DNA from: Teichococcus wenyumeiae
GTDB taxonomy: Bacteria; Pseudomonadota; Alphaproteobacteria; Acetobacterales; Acetobacteraceae
Length of the DNA stretch: 64,000 nt
Direction: 5' to 3'
NCBI RefSeq assembly: GCF_003696345.1
Contig: NZ_RFLX01000005.1
Span: forward strand, 174,777-238,776
Shown here: positions 8,918 to 18,719 of the stretch, in pieces
How the letters are laid out: every line of letters starts with the position of its first letter
Numbering within the stretch: the stretch's first letter is position 1
Notes under the pieces: generated by a model
Databases searched by the model: none
Seen by the model: only the letters and a program-made list of their open reading frames with translations
Told to the model about the DNA's origin: nothing
Position numbers and translations under genes: made by a program

Positions 8918-9721
8918 ATGCAACATTTTCGGCGGCTGGCTGCAACTGCTGTCATCACGGGCCTGCTCGGCATGCCGCTTCTGGCAGGCGCACAGGAGGG
9001 TGGCGGCGGCTTCGTGCAACGCGGCGTGACGGTGGAAACCACCGCCGAGAACTCCGTGATCGCCCGCACCAAGGCGCTCGCCGCCGCGCAGCGTCAGGCC
9101 TATGAAAAAATGGCGAGCGAGCTGGGTTTCAGCCGCAGCGCCTCCGATTCCCAGATCGAGTCGATGGTGGACAGCATCATCGTGGAGCAGGAGCGCGCCA
9201 CCCGCACCGGCTACAACGGCCGGCTGACGGTGAATTTCAACCAGCGCAAGGTCTCCAACTTCGCCGGCCTCAGCACGGGCGGCGGCGGCAGTGCCACGGC
9301 CGAGGCCGGGGGCGGCGGGGCCGGCATGCCTTCCTCCTCCTCCTATGTCGCGCCGCCGGTGGTGCCGACCAACCAGGCCTTCAACCCGGCCGCCGCCTTC
9401 GTGGAGACGGTGGCGCATTTCAACAGCATGCCGGAATGGCTGGACCTGCGCCGCCGCCTGCTGGGCAGCCCGGAGGTCAGCTCGGTCGACATCGTCGCCA
9501 TCGCGGTGGATGGCGCCCGGCTGCGCCTGGGGCTGCGGATGCAGCCGGCCGAGGCGGCGCCGGGCCTCGCCAGCCGTGGCATCGTGCTGCAGCAGGCCGG
9601 CGGCATCCCGCCCGCCGGGCAGCCAAGCGTGCTGGCGCCGCCGGTGCGCATGGGCGCCAGCCCGGTGCCGGTGGCGCAGCCTGGCGCAGCCTGGCACCTC
9701 GGCCTTGCCGGCGGCGCCTGA
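8918..9721 (+). CDS. DUF2066-like exported protein
   Basis: A 267-residue protein with an N-terminal signal-like segment ([20 protein letters not shown]). It then has the DUF2066-type opening [20 protein letters not shown] with [13 protein letters not shown], and a Gly/Ala/Ser-rich low-complexity stretch around residues 120-140. The function of this family is unknown. The ATG at 8918 follows AAGGGGGCGGA. It sits divergent to purM and immediately before the phosphatidyltransferase, PerM, hdaA, ppk series, a neighbourhood I associate with Rhodospirillales; the role is probably at the envelope. Confidence 0.75.
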   Translation: MQHFRRLAATAVITGLLGMPLLAGAQEGGGGFVQRGVTVETTAENSVIARTKALAAAQRQAYEKMASELGFSRSASDSQIESMVDSIIVEQERATRTGYNGRLTVNFNQRKVSNFAGLSTGGGGSATAEAGGGGAGMPSSSSYVAPPVVPTNQAFNPAAAFVETVAHFNSMPEWLDLRRRLLGSPEVSSVDIVAIAVDGARLRLGLRMQPAEAAPGLASRGIVLQQAGGIPPAGQPSVLAPPVRMGASPVPVAQPGAAWHLGLAGGA

Positions 9722-10307
9722 GCCGCGCCTGCCGCCCCCGGTCCGCCCCCCGCATCCCGAGGGGGCGGAAGCCGGACCGCTGACCCTGCCCAACCTGATC
9801 ACCCTGGCACGGCTCTGCGCCGTGCCGGGCACCATCTGGCTGATCGCCCATGGCCAGTTGGACTGGGCCTTCGTGCTCTTCGCCGCCGCCGGCGCCTCGG
9901 ACGGCATCGATGGCTGGATCGCCCGGCGCTGGCATCTGCGCTCCACCCTCGGCGCCATGATGGACCCGGTGGCGGACAAGGCGCTGATGACCGGCGCCTA
10001 TGTCACGCTGGCGATGATCGGCATGATGCCGGACTGGCTGGCCATCATCGTGGTCTTCCGCGACCTGCTGATCACCGGCGGCGTGCTGGTGCTCTGGCTG
10101 GCCGGGCATGCGCCGCGCATCCGGCCGCTGATGCTCTCCAAGCTCAATACCCTGATGCAGATCCTCTTCGCCGGGCTGACGCTGTTTGTGGCGGGTTTCG
10201 GTCCGGGGCCGGGCCCTGCTATGGAGATGCTGGCCTGGGGCGTGGCCGCCGTGACCATCGCCTCCGGCCTCGCCTATGCCCGGGAAGCGGCGCGCCAGGC
10301 GCGTTGA
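9705..10307 (+). CDS. CDP-alcohol phosphatidyltransferase family protein
   Basis: A membrane enzyme that joins a CDP-activated lipid to an alcohol, making phospholipid. The full family signature is present: DGxxAR, eight residues, G, three residues, D, three residues, D, within [20 protein letters not shown] then VAD. Four to five hydrophobic helices surround it. Phosphatidylglycerophosphate synthase is the closest role, but the substrate is not certain. The start is unclear: no ATG lies nearby. TTG at 9705, overlapping the upstream stop by 17 bases, gives 200 residues. CTG at 9780 after GAGGGGGCGG is an alternative. Confidence 0.8.
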   Translation: MPAAPEPRLPPPVRPPHPEGAEAGPLTLPNLITLARLCAVPGTIWLIAHGQLDWAFVLFAAAGASDGIDGWIARRWHLRSTLGAMMDPVADKALMTGAYVTLAMIGMMPDWLAIIVVFRDLLITGGVLVLWLAGHAPRIRPLMLSKLNTLMQILFAGLTLFVAGFGPGPGPAMEMLAWGVAAVTIASGLAYAREAARQAR

Positions 10308-10386
10308 GCCGCCGCGGGCACAAGGCCGGTTGCGCCGCCAGGGCGCGGAGGACGCCGCCCCGGCGGGCGCGTGACACAGGGTGAGC

Positions 10387-11580
10387 ATGACCCCAGAGAC
10401 CACCAAGCCCGCTCCCCTTCCCGCCAGCCCCGACCTCCGGGCGCGCAGCGCGCGGGGGGAGCCCCGCCTGCCCGCCCCGCCCCTGCCGCCGCCCTTTCCC
10501 CGCACCGCGACGCGGGCGCAGCGCATCACCCTGGTGCTGGGGCTGCTGGCCTCCGCGATGTTCCTGCTCTGGCTCTTCTCGGCCATCCTGACGCCCTTCG
10601 TGCTGGCCGGCTGCATCGCCTATTTCCTGGACCCGGTGGCGACGCGGATGAACCGCCTCGGCCTTCCGCGCGGCGTGGCGGCGCTGCTGCTGGTGGCGGG
10701 ATTGATGGCCGCCGCCCTGCTGGCGCTGCTGCTGCTCTACCCGCTGCTGATCGCCCAGGTCGGCACCCTGCTGGCGCGGCTGCCCAATTATGTCGCCGGC
10801 ATCGGCAGCGCCATCCAGGAGGGCATGGCGGCGCTGGAGAAGCGCTTCGGGCCGGAGGTGATGGACACCCGCCTGCGGGACCTCGCGGTCAGCCAGGTGG
10901 GCGCCATCCTGTCCTTCATGGGCACGGCGGCGACCCGGGTGATCGGCGGCGGCTATGCGCTGCTCTCGGTCTTCACCCTGGTGGTGGTGACGCCGGTGGT
11001 GGGCTTCTACCTGCTGCGGGACTGGCCGCGCATCATGCGCCGCATCGAGAGCTGGCTGCCCCGCCGCTATGCCCGCACCCTGCGGCAGCTGGCGCAGGAA
11101 ACCGACCGCGTGCTCTCCGCCTGGCTGCGCGGGCAATTGCTCTGCTGCGCGCTGCTCTGCGTCTATTACGCCATCGGGCTCTCCGCCGTGGGGCTGGAGC
11201 TGGGGCTGATCCTGGGCCTGACCTCGGGCGTGCTGAGCTTCATTCCCTATGTCGGCTCCATGACCGGGCTCGGCACCGCGCTGCTGCTGGCACTGGGGCA
11301 GTTCGGCACCTGGGAAGGCGTCGGCATGGTGGCCGCCGTCTTTGTCACCGGGCAGATCGTCGAGGGCTACATCATCTACCCGCGCCTGCTGGGGCACCGG
11401 GTGGAGTTGCATGCCGTCTGGGTCATCTTCGCCCTGTTTGCCGGCGGCGTGGCCTTCGGCTTCCTGGGGGTGCTGCTGGCGGTGCCCATGGCGGCGGCGC
11501 TGGGCGTGCTGGCCCGCTACTGGCTGCGGCGCTACCTGGAAAGCCCGCTCTACCTCGACCCGCCCCGCACCGGGAGCTGA
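10387..11580 (+). CDS. AI-2E family transporter (PerM/UPF0118), second copy
   Basis: A 397-residue polytopic membrane protein of the PerM family. After a proline-rich cytosolic leader (about residues 1-40) come two helices (LVLGLLASAMFLLWLFSAIL and a Leu/Ala-rich one), a periplasmic or soluble domain, and a C-terminal membrane block including TSGVLSFIPYVGSMTGLGTA and VFVTGQIVEGYIIYPRLLG, both typical of the family. A GTG two codons upstream is possible; ATG at 10387 follows AGGGTGAG. hdaA starts 3 bases after its stop, as in many Rhodospirillales and Rhizobiales, so co-expression is likely. Confidence 0.88.
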   Translation: MTPETTKPAPLPASPDLRARSARGEPRLPAPPLPPPFPRTATRAQRITLVLGLLASAMFLLWLFSAILTPFVLAGCIAYFLDPVATRMNRLGLPRGVAALLLVAGLMAAALLALLLLYPLLIAQVGTLLARLPNYVAGIGSAIQEGMAALEKRFGPEVMDTRLRDLAVSQVGAILSFMGTAATRVIGGGYALLSVFTLVVVTPVVGFYLLRDWPRIMRRIESWLPRRYARTLRQLAQETDRVLSAWLRGQLLCCALLCVYYAIGLSAVGLELGLILGLTSGVLSFIPYVGSMTGLGTALLLALGQFGTWEGVGMVAAVFVTGQIVEGYIIYPRLLGHRVELHAVWVIFALFAGGVAFGFLGVLLAVPMAAALGVLARYWLRRYLESPLYLDPPRTGS

Positions 11581-11583
11581 GCC

Positions 11584-12318
11584 TTGGACACCCAGCGCCA
11601 ACTGGCCCTGCCGCTGGACCTGCCCCAAAGCTTCGCCGGTGAGGTGCTGCCGGATTCCTCCAATGCCGAGGCCATGGCCTGGCTGGGGCAGGAGGCGCGC
11701 TGGCCGGCGCACCGCCTCGCCCTCTTTGGCCCGGCCGGGGTGGGCAAGTCCCACCTGCTGCGGCAGGAGGCGACGCGGCGCGGCTGGCGGGTGCTGCAGG
11801 GCCCGGCGCTCTCCGGCGTGCCGGAACCCGCCCCCACCGCGCTGGACGACGCCGATTGTGTGACGGATGAGGAAGCGCTCTTCCACCTGATCAATGCCTG
11901 CGCCGCCGCCGGCCTGCCGCTGCTGCTGGCCGGCCGCACCCCGCCCTCCCGCTGGCCGGTGAGGCTGCCGGACCTCGCCAGCCGGCTGCGCGCCACCGCC
12001 ACCGCCGGCATCGCCGAACCCTCCGCGCAACTGCTGGCCAGCCTGCTGGCGCGGGATTTCTCCGAGCGGCAGCTGATCGTGCCCGCTGGCGTGCAGGAGT
12101 GGCTGCTGGCCCGCCTGCCGCGCGAGGCCGCCGCCGTGGCCCGCGCGGTGGAGCGGCTGGACCGCGCCGCACTGGCCGCCGGCGGCGCCGTCACCCGCGG
12201 CCTGGCCCGCGCCGCCCTGGCCGACTGGCCCGGCTTCAGCGCCGATGCTCTTCATTTTCATGACGTTTCCGCGGCGGAGGCCGCTCTTCCCTCCCCGGCC
12301 ACACCCGCCTTGTTGTAG
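11584..12318 (+). CDS. hdaA: DnaA-related regulator of replication initiation (HdaA)
   Basis: A 244-residue DnaA-like AAA+ protein that in alphaproteobacteria stimulates DnaA ATP hydrolysis at the replisome and so prevents re-initiation. The N-terminus [10 protein letters not shown] resembles the beta-clamp binding peptide of Hda proteins. Walker A is [10 protein letters not shown] at about residues 49-58 and Walker B ALDDAD near residue 85. The start appears to be TTG at 11584, 3 bases after the PerM stop and preceded by GGAG. It lies directly upstream of ppk. Sequence in the DNA-binding C-terminus is short, as expected for Hda. Confidence 0.9.
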   Translation: MDTQRQLALPLDLPQSFAGEVLPDSSNAEAMAWLGQEARWPAHRLALFGPAGVGKSHLLRQEATRRGWRVLQGPALSGVPEPAPTALDDADCVTDEEALFHLINACAAAGLPLLLAGRTPPSRWPVRLPDLASRLRATATAGIAEPSAQLLASLLARDFSERQLIVPAGVQEWLLARLPREAAAVARAVERLDRAALAAGGAVTRGLARAALADWPGFSADALHFHDVSAAEAALPSPATPALL

Positions 12319-12328
12319 GCTGGCGGGC

Positions 12329-14551
12329 ATGGATGCCACCGCCGCCACCCATTCGCCCGCCCCGCCCGCCGAACCGGCCGAAGCCGCCGCCATCGCCGCC
12401 GATGCGCCGGCCCGCTTCATCAACCGCGAATTGTCCTGGCTGGACTTCAACGCCCGCGTGCTGGAGGAGGCGGAGAACCCCAAGCACCCGCTGCTGGAGC
12501 GGCTGCGATTCGTCGCCATCTCCGCCTCCAATCTCGATGAATTCTATTCCGTCCGCGTCGCCGGGCTGGTGGGGCAGGAACGCGCCGGCATCTCCCCCTC
12601 CTCCCCCGACGGGCTGACGCCGGGGCAGCAGCTGGTGGCCATCCATGCCCGCGCCGCCGCGCTGGTCGAAGGCCAGCACGCCGCCTGGCGCAACCTGCGG
12701 GGCGAGCTGCGGGAGGCCGGCATCGGCGTGGTGGCGGTGGAGGAGCTTTCGGAAGCCGACCGCCGCTGGCTGGAAGGCTGGTTCCTGGAGCGCGTCTTCC
12801 CCGTGCTGACGCCGCTGGCGGTGGACCCGGCGCATCCCTTCCCCTTCATCGCCAACCTGGCGCTCTGCATGGTGCTGAAGCTGGTGCGGGAGGAGGATGG
12901 CGGCATCATGCGCGCCCTGCTGCCGGTGCCGCCGCAGATCGACCGTTTCATCCGCCTGCCGCCGACCGAGGACGTGCCGAACATCACCGCCGGCACCGGC
13001 CCCATCCGCTTCGTGCTGCTGGAGGAGCTGATCGGGCTGTTCCTGCACCGCCTCTTCCCCGGCTACATCAATGTCGAGCAGGGGCTCTTCCGCCTGATCC
13101 GCGACACGGACGTGGAATTCGAGGAAGAAGCCGAGGACCTCGTCCGCTCCTACGAGACGGCGCTGAAGCGGCGCCGGCGCGGCCGCGCCATCCAGCTGGC
13201 CGTCGATGCCCGCATGGCCGCTGACCTGGTGGACTTCGTGGCCGAGGAACTGGACGCGCCGCGCGCCGAGCTGTTCATGGTCGATGGCCTGCTGGGCATG
13301 GCGGACCTGAAGCAGCTCATCGTGGACGACCGCCCCGACCTGCTCTTCACGCCCTATACCCCCCGCTTCCCCGAGCGCATCCTGGATTTCGGCGGCGACT
13401 GCTTCGCCGCCATCCGCGCCAAGGACATCGTGGTCCACCACCCCTACGAGAGCTTCGACGTGGTGGTGCAGTTCCTGCGGCAGGCGGCGCGCGACCCCAA
13501 TGTGGTCGCCATCAAGCAGACGCTCTACCGCACCTCGCGCGACAGCCCCATCACCCGTGCGCTGATCGAGGCCGCCGACCTCGGCAAGTCCGTCACCGCC
13601 ATGGTGGAGCTGAAGGCGCGCTTCGACGAGGAACGCAACATCGCCCTCGCGCGCGAGCTGGAAGCGGCCGGGGTGCAGGTGGTCTTCGGCTTCGTGGACC
13701 TGAAGATCCACGCCAAGATGTCGCTGGTGGTGCGGCGGGAAGGCGGCTCGCTCCGCTCCTACGCCCATTTCGGCACCGGCAACTACCACCCCATCACGGC
13801 CCGCATCTACACCGACCTCAGCTTCTTCACCGCCGACCCCGGCCTGACGCGGGACGCGCAGAAGCTGTTCAACTACATGACCGGCTATGCCCGGCCGGAG
13901 ACCATGGACGGGCTGGCCTTCGCGCCGCTGACCATCCGCCCGGCGCTGATGGGGCTGATCGAGCAGGAGATCGCCTTCGCCCGCGAGGGCAAGCACGCCG
14001 GCATCTGGCTGAAGATGAATTCCCTGGTGGACGAGGCGCTGATCGACGCGCTCTACCGCGCCAGCCGCGCGGGCGTGAAGATCGAGTGCATCGTGCGCGG
14101 CATCTGCTGCCTGCGCCCCGGCGTGCCGGGCATGAGCGAGAATATCCGGGTGAAGTCCATCATCGGCCGCTTCCTGGAGCATTCCCGCGTGCTGGTCTTC
14201 GGCAATGGCCACCGCCTGCCGTCCCGCCGCGCCCGTGTCTTCATCTCCTCGGCCGACTGGATGGCGCGCAACATGGACTGGCGCGTCGAGACCCTGGTGC
14301 CGGTGGAGAACCCCACCGTGCATGCCCAGATCCTGGACCAGATCATGGTGGTGAACCTGAAGGACACCGCCCAGTCCTGGCAATTGCATGCCGACGGGCA
14401 CTGGCGCCGGCTGGATGAAGGGCCCAACCCGGTCTCCGCCCACAACTATTTCATGACCAACCCATCCCTGTCCGGGCGCGGCAGCGCGTTGCATCGTGCA
14501 CCACGCAATGCCACACCCCGGCGGCGCCAGGATCGCGTCGCCCAGGATTAA
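12329..14551 (+). CDS. ppk: Polyphosphate kinase 1
   Basis: Makes long-chain polyphosphate from ATP at the membrane. The 740-residue protein has an N-terminal PPK domain ([19 protein letters not shown]), a middle PHP-like region, and two C-terminal phospholipase D-like domains. The autophosphorylated histidine is in [11 protein letters not shown] at about residue 461, followed by [19 protein letters not shown]. The start at 12329 lies 10 bases after the hdaA stop. ppx follows 24 bases after its stop. The tail (last 25 residues) is Arg-rich and not part of the conserved fold. Confidence 0.97.
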   Translation: MDATAATHSPAPPAEPAEAAAIAADAPARFINRELSWLDFNARVLEEAENPKHPLLERLRFVAISASNLDEFYSVRVAGLVGQERAGISPSSPDGLTPGQQLVAIHARAAALVEGQHAAWRNLRGELREAGIGVVAVEELSEADRRWLEGWFLERVFPVLTPLAVDPAHPFPFIANLALCMVLKLVREEDGGIMRALLPVPPQIDRFIRLPPTEDVPNITAGTGPIRFVLLEELIGLFLHRLFPGYINVEQGLFRLIRDTDVEFEEEAEDLVRSYETALKRRRRGRAIQLAVDARMAADLVDFVAEELDAPRAELFMVDGLLGMADLKQLIVDDRPDLLFTPYTPRFPERILDFGGDCFAAIRAKDIVVHHPYESFDVVVQFLRQAARDPNVVAIKQTLYRTSRDSPITRALIEAADLGKSVTAMVELKARFDEERNIALARELEAAGVQVVFGFVDLKIHAKMSLVVRREGGSLRSYAHFGTGNYHPITARIYTDLSFFTADPGLTRDAQKLFNYMTGYARPETMDGLAFAPLTIRPALMGLIEQEIAFAREGKHAGIWLKMNSLVDEALIDALYRASRAGVKIECIVRGICCLRPGVPGMSENIRVKSIIGRFLEHSRVLVFGNGHRLPSRRARVFISSADWMARNMDWRVETLVPVENPTVHAQILDQIMVVNLKDTAQSWQLHADGHWRRLDEGPNPVSAHNYFMTNPSLSGRGSALHRAPRNATPRRRQDRVAQD

Positions 14552-14575
14552 CGCCCGCCACCGAGGACTTCACGC

Positions 14576-16084
14576 TTGGACTTACCGGAGACCGCCACCC
14601 TCCCCGCCACATCCGGTCATCCGCCCCGCTGCGGCGTCGTGGATCTCGGCTCCAACTCGGTGCGCCTGGTGGTCTTTGAAGGACGTGGGCGCAACCCGCT
14701 GCCGATCTTCAATGAAAAGGCCGTGCTCGGCCTCGGGCGCGGGCTGCAGACCACCGGCAAGCTGAACGAGGCGACGGTGCCGCAGGCCCTGACCGTCATG
14801 GCCCGCTACCACGAGGTCGCCCGCGCCATGGGGGCGGAGCCGGTGCAGGTGCTGGCCACCGCCGCCATGCGCGACGCCGCCAACGGCCCCGATTTCGCCG
14901 CCGCGCTGCAGGAGCACATGCCCGGCGTACCCATCCATATCCTGACCGGGGAGGAGGAGGCGCGCCTTTCGGCCGAGGGCGTGCTGATGGGCTTCCCCGG
15001 CGCCGACGGCATCCTGGGCGACCTCGGCGGCGGCTCGCTGGAGCTGGTGGAGCTGAACCGCGGCGCCATCGGCCGCATGGTCTCCCTGCCCCTCGGCGCC
15101 ATCCGCCTCTCCGACCGCGCGGGCGGCGACGTGGCCCGCGCGCGCGGCATCGCCGAGGAGGAGCTGGCGCAGGTGCCCTGGCTCTCCGAGGGCCGTGACC
15201 GCGACCTTTACCTCGTCGGCGGCGCCTGGCGCGCGCTGGCCAAGATCCATATCGCCCAGACCTCCTACCCGCTCTCCATCGTCCACCACTACGTGCTGCG
15301 GCGGGACGAGGCGCGCGACCTCTGCGGTCTGCTGATCGCCGCCACCCGCCGCACGCTGGAACGCATCCCCGGCGCCCCCGGCAAGCGCCTGCAGGACCTG
15401 CCCTTCGCCGCCGTGGCGCTGCGCCGGCTGCTGCGCGCCACCGGTGCCCGCCGCGTCGTCTTCAGCGCCAACGGCATGCGGGAAGGCTGGTACGCCCGGC
15501 AAATCCCGCCGGAAGCGCGGGCGCTGGACCCGCTGCTCTGCGCCGGGCAGGAAATGGCAGCCCGCTATGGCCGCGACACCGACATGCCCCAGGCCCTGGT
15601 GGACTGGACCGCGCCGATCTGGACCCAGGAAAGCCCCGCCGACGAGGCATTGCGCCAGGCTGCCTGCTGGCTCTCGGATATCGGCAGCCACGACCACCCG
15701 GACTACCGTGCCGAGCAGTCCTTCCTGCGCGTGCTGCGCCAGCCCGGCATCGGCCTGGACCACCACGAGCGCGCCTTCCTGGCCCTGACCATCGCCCTGC
15801 GTTACGAGCCGGAAGCGGATGCCGCCTTCCTCACCCCGGCCCGCATGCTGCTGGATACCGGCGCCATGCGGCGGGCGGAGATGCTGGGGGCGGTGCTGCG
15901 GCTGGCCTATACCCTCTCCGGCGGCACGCCGGCCCTGCTGGCACGCACCTCGCTGCATGTCTCCGGCGCCACGCTGACCCTGCGGCTGACCGGCGGCGGC
16001 GTCTTCGCGGGCGACAGCGTGCAGCGGCGCGTGGAAACCCTGGCGGCGACGCTGGGGATGGAAGGGAAGGTCGACCCCGGCTGA
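14576..16084 (+). CDS. ppx: Exopolyphosphatase / Ppx-GppA phosphatase
   Basis: Removes terminal phosphate from polyphosphate, or pppGpp in some members, opposing the upstream kinase. The 502-residue protein has the ASKHA phosphate loop VVDLGSNSVRLVVFEG near residue 22, ILTGEEEARLSAEGVLMGFP, and the second loop LGDLGGGSLELVEL near residue 145. A C-terminal HD-like helical domain follows (IGSHDHPDYRAEQ at about 363). The start is a TTG at 14576 with CGAGGA nine bases before it; no closer ATG exists. It forms one unit with hdaA and ppk. Confidence 0.94.
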   Translation: MDLPETATLPATSGHPPRCGVVDLGSNSVRLVVFEGRGRNPLPIFNEKAVLGLGRGLQTTGKLNEATVPQALTVMARYHEVARAMGAEPVQVLATAAMRDAANGPDFAAALQEHMPGVPIHILTGEEEARLSAEGVLMGFPGADGILGDLGGGSLELVELNRGAIGRMVSLPLGAIRLSDRAGGDVARARGIAEEELAQVPWLSEGRDRDLYLVGGAWRALAKIHIAQTSYPLSIVHHYVLRRDEARDLCGLLIAATRRTLERIPGAPGKRLQDLPFAAVALRRLLRATGARRVVFSANGMREGWYARQIPPEARALDPLLCAGQEMAARYGRDTDMPQALVDWTAPIWTQESPADEALRQAACWLSDIGSHDHPDYRAEQSFLRVLRQPGIGLDHHERAFLALTIALRYEPEADAAFLTPARMLLDTGAMRRAEMLGAVLRLAYTLSGGTPALLARTSLHVSGATLTLRLTGGGVFAGDSVQRRVETLAATLGMEGKVDPG

Positions 16085-16089
16085 AGGCA

Positions 16090-16158
16090 GGCCAGGGGCG
16101 CCGCCCCTGGACCCCGCCGGGGTGGAAAGTCCACCCCGGACCCCGCTGCGAGTTTTTT
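16090..16158 (+). repeat. Class A palindromic repeat unit A3 (GTGGA core)
   Basis: It starts 6 bases after the ppx stop. First hairpin CCAGGGGC/GCCCCTGG (16092-16110), then ACCCCG, then core arms CCGGGGTGGA (16117-16126) and TCCACCCCGG (16130-16139), then ACCCCGCTGCGAGTTTTTT. The terminal T-run would act as a terminator tail for ppx. Confidence 0.85.
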
Positions 16159-16212
16159 CCGGAGCCTTGGGGTGTCTGGCGGCAGGCCAGCCGGCGGAGC
16201 CACGGATTCCTG

Positions 16213-16264
16213 AAGGCCACATGGGCTGAACCCGCAGTCGCCGGAGGTCATGGACCTTCGGCGG
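16213..16264 (+). repeat. Element C, copy 2
   Basis: AAGGCCACATGGGCTGAACC then CGCAGTCGCC and the dyad GGAGGTCATGGACCTTC. It lies between A3 and A4 in the ppx-hisN gap. It has a few substitutions from copies 1 and 3 but the same order of two small dyads. Confidence 0.75.
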
Positions 16265-16287
16265 AACCGCCTGGCCGCGAGTTGAAA

Positions 16288-16358
16288 ACAGATGGCGGGG
16301 TCTGGGGTGACACTGTCACCCCAGCGGGGTGGTCTGGAGGGGCGGAGCCCCTCCGGCC
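16288..16358 (-). repeat. Class A palindromic repeat unit A4 (GTGACA core)
   Basis: Core with perfect 11-bp arms CTGGGGTGACA (16302-16312) and TGTCACCCCAG (16314-16324), single-base centre. Outer hairpin GGAGGGGC/GCCCCTCC (16336-16354) lies beside the hisN stop. It pairs head to head with A3, which has the other core type. Confidence 0.85.
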
Positions 16359-17132
16359 TCACGCCGCCAGCAGCGCCACGATTTCCGGCAGCAGCGCCGG
16401 GTCTCCCACCGCGATCACCTGCCCCGGCCCGTCCAGCCGCAGTGGTTGGCCCTGCCAGTCGGTCAGGCGGCCGCCGGCGGCTTCCACCACCGGGGCCAGG
16501 GCGACCCAGTCCCAGGGCTTCAGGTCGCTTTCGACCACCGCATCCACCAGCCCGAGCGCCAGCAGGCCGAAGCCGTAGCAATCGCCACCCCAGGTGACGC
16601 GGCGCGCGGCCTTCCGCACGCGGTCGAAGCGCGGGGCTTCATCGGGCGTGAACATGTCGGGGCTGGTGCAGGAGAGTTCGGCCTCGGCCAGCCGGGCGCA
16701 GGGGCGGCTGCCGGGGGTGCCGCCCAGCGGGCCGCGGAAGCGCAGCGGCTCCCCGGCCACGCCGATCCAGCGCTCGCCGGTGGCGGGCTGGTCGATCAGC
16801 CCCAGCACCGGGCGGCCGTGGTGCATCAGGCCCAGCAGGGTGCCGAAGATGGGGCGGCCGGTGACAAAGGCGCGGGTGCCGTCGATCGGGTCCACCACCC
16901 AGACATATTCGGCCTCGGCGGCGGTGGGGCCGTATTCCTCGCCCAGGATGCCGTGCTCGGGGAAGCGCTCGGCCAGCAGGGCACGGATGGTGCGCTCGGC
17001 ACCCTTGTCGGCTTCCGTCACCGGGCTGGCATCACCCTTGGCTTCCACCAGCAGGCGGGAACGAAAAAGGGGGCGGATGACCGCCCCCGCCGCATCGGCG
17101 GCCGCCTCGGCGGCCGCGATGAAGTCCCGCAT
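16359..17132 (-). CDS. hisN: Inositol monophosphatase family protein, probable histidinol-phosphatase
   Basis: A 257-residue Mg-dependent phosphatase. Metal-binding motifs are complete: GEEYG near residue 63, DPIDGTRAFVTGRP near residue 81, and KPWDWVALAPVVEAAGG near residue 210. The TRAF variant after DPIDGT and the length match the HisN type (histidine pathway, dephosphorylates L-histidinol phosphate) better than inositol or CysQ phosphatases, but this is inferred. Its ATG overlaps the stop of the upstream cytochrome c gene by one base (TGATG), so translation is coupled. Confidence 0.85.
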   Translation of the reverse strand: MRDFIAAAEAAADAAGAVIRPLFRSRLLVEAKGDASPVTEADKGAERTIRALLAERFPEHGILGEEYGPTAAEAEYVWVVDPIDGTRAFVTGRPIFGTLLGLMHHGRPVLGLIDQPATGERWIGVAGEPLRFRGPLGGTPGSRPCARLAEAELSCTSPDMFTPDEAPRFDRVRKAARRVTWGGDCYGFGLLALGLVDAVVESDLKPWDWVALAPVVEAAGGRLTDWQGQPLRLDGPGQVIAVGDPALLPEIVALLAA

Positions 17133-17668
17133 CAGGGCAGCGGCTGCGGATTGCCGGACAGCGTGCGCAGATAGGCGATCACGTCCGCGCGCTGCTGCAC
17201 GTTGCTGATGCCGGCGAAGGCCATGCGGGTGCCGCGGATATAGCGCGCGGGGCCGGCCAGGAAGTGGTTCAGCTCCTCGTAGCCCCAGGGCTTGTCCTTC
17301 AGGCCAGCCATGGCGGGCGAGTAGTTGAAGTCCGGGCGGTGGGCATGCGGCCCGCCGACCACGCCATAGAGGTTCGGGCCGACCTTGTTGGCCTGGCCTT
17401 CCTCGAAGGTATGGCAGGCTGAGCAGAGGCGGCCGGCGATCTGCTTGCCGTTGTCCACATTGGCGGCGGCCAGCAGCGGCGAGATATCGGCGATGGCTGG
17501 CGCTTCCTGCGCGGGGGCGCCACCGGCAGCCGGCACGCCCTCGATGGCGATGGCCGTCTTTTCCAGGCGCTTCGGGTGCACGACCTGCTGGCCAATGAAG
17601 CCCGCCACCATGAAGGCGATGCCCGCCGTCAGCACGGCTGCAAATGCCTTGTTAGCCTCCAAGCTCAT
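17132..17668 (-). CDS. Membrane-anchored c-type cytochrome (class I)
   Basis: A 178-residue protein with an uncleaved N-terminal helix (FAAVLTAGIAFMVAGFIGQQ), a Pro/Ala-rich linker, and one class I cytochrome c domain. Heme motif CSACH is at about residues 82-86 and the likely axial Met is in GTRMAF at about 149. This is the CycM / cytochrome c-552 type that carries electrons to the aa3 oxidase in alphaproteobacteria. The ATG at 17668 is preferred over GTG at 17698 because it starts the conserved MSLE-N-K leader. It is coupled to hisN downstream. Confidence 0.92.
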   Translation of the reverse strand: MSLEANKAFAAVLTAGIAFMVAGFIGQQVVHPKRLEKTAIAIEGVPAAGGAPAQEAPAIADISPLLAAANVDNGKQIAGRLCSACHTFEEGQANKVGPNLYGVVGGPHAHRPDFNYSPAMAGLKDKPWGYEELNHFLAGPARYIRGTRMAFAGISNVQQRADVIAYLRTLSGNPQPLP

Positions 17669-17858
17669 GCCGGCGTCCGTTCCCTGAATGTATGGCACCT
17701 TAGAGCCCGACGCGTTTGCGCCGAACCGGGGCCTCGACTAGAAGCGGTCGGACCATAATGGCAGAGGCCCTCCGCTTCAACCCGTGTGCACCGCGGCGCC
17801 ACCGGAGAACGGCGAGTGCCGGCCAAAGTGGGATCTTTGTGCACGGATGGTGAATGAG

Positions 17859-18713
17859 ATGAGCGGTGTGATCGCGTTCCAGGGCATGCCCGGGGCTTAT
17901 TCCGACCTGGCCTGCCGCGCCGCCTATCCAGGCTGGACCACCCTGCCCTGCCCCTCCTTCGAGGCCGCCATGTCCGCCGTGCGCGAAGGCCGGGCCGAGC
18001 TGGCCATGCTGCCCTGCGAGAATTCGCTCGCCGGCCGCGTGCCCGACATCCACCGCCTGCTGCCCGACTCGGGCCTGCATGTGGTGGGCGAGCATTACGA
18101 GCGGGTCGAACACTGCCTGCTGGCCCATAAGGGCGCCAGCCTCGCCTCCATCCGCCGCGTCCATAGCCACCCAATGGCGCTGGGCCAGGTGCTGAACCTG
18201 ATTCGGGACATGAAGCTGGAGCCGGTGATCGAGGCCGATACCGCCGGCGCCGCCAAGCTGCTGGCCGAGGCCCATAGCCTGGAGGACGCGGCCGTCGCTT
18301 CCTCCCTGGCCGGCGAGATCTACGGGCTGGACATCCTGGCCCGCAATGTCGAGGACTCGGCCGACAACACCACCCGCTTCTATGTCATGGCGCGGGAGCC
18401 CCGGCCGCTGCCGGCGGGCACCGCGCGGGCGGTGACCACCTTCGTCTTCCGCGTCCGCAACATCCCGGCGGCGCTCTACAAGGCGCTGGGCGGCTTCGCG
18501 ACCAATGGCGTGAACATGACCAAGCTGGAAAGCTACATGCTGAACGGGCGCTTCACCGCCACGCAGTTCCTTTGCGACGTGGACGGCGACCCGGCGGAGC
18601 CCGGCCTGCGCCGCGCGCTGGAGGAACTGGCCTTCTTCTCCCGCGAAATGCGCGTGCTGGGCACCTACCCGGCCAGCCCGCACCGGCTGGAGCACGGGCT
18701 GGAAGCAGACTGA
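17859..18713 (+). CDS. pheA: Prephenate dehydratase
   Basis: Converts prephenate to phenylpyruvate for phenylalanine synthesis. The 284-residue monofunctional enzyme starts VIAFQGMPGAYSDLAC, has the catalytic region around NTTRFYVMAREPRP at about residues 180-195, and ends in an ACT domain (TTFVFRVRNIPAALYKALGG then NMTKLESYM, the equivalent of the ESRP Phe-binding motif). Start at 17859 puts the first strand at the N-terminus; ATG at 17847 is an alternative four codons longer. No chorismate mutase domain is present. Confidence 0.94.
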   Translation: MSGVIAFQGMPGAYSDLACRAAYPGWTTLPCPSFEAAMSAVREGRAELAMLPCENSLAGRVPDIHRLLPDSGLHVVGEHYERVEHCLLAHKGASLASIRRVHSHPMALGQVLNLIRDMKLEPVIEADTAGAAKLLAEAHSLEDAAVASSLAGEIYGLDILARNVEDSADNTTRFYVMAREPRPLPAGTARAVTTFVFRVRNIPAALYKALGGFATNGVNMTKLESYMLNGRFTATQFLCDVDGDPAEPGLRRALEELAFFSREMRVLGTYPASPHRLEHGLEAD

Positions 18714-18719
18714 GGCCGG

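Noticed and set aside
12236-14494. 752-codon open frame opposite ppk
   Set aside because: It is the complement of a clear ppk gene; the translation is His/Gly/Gln-rich without any domain pattern.
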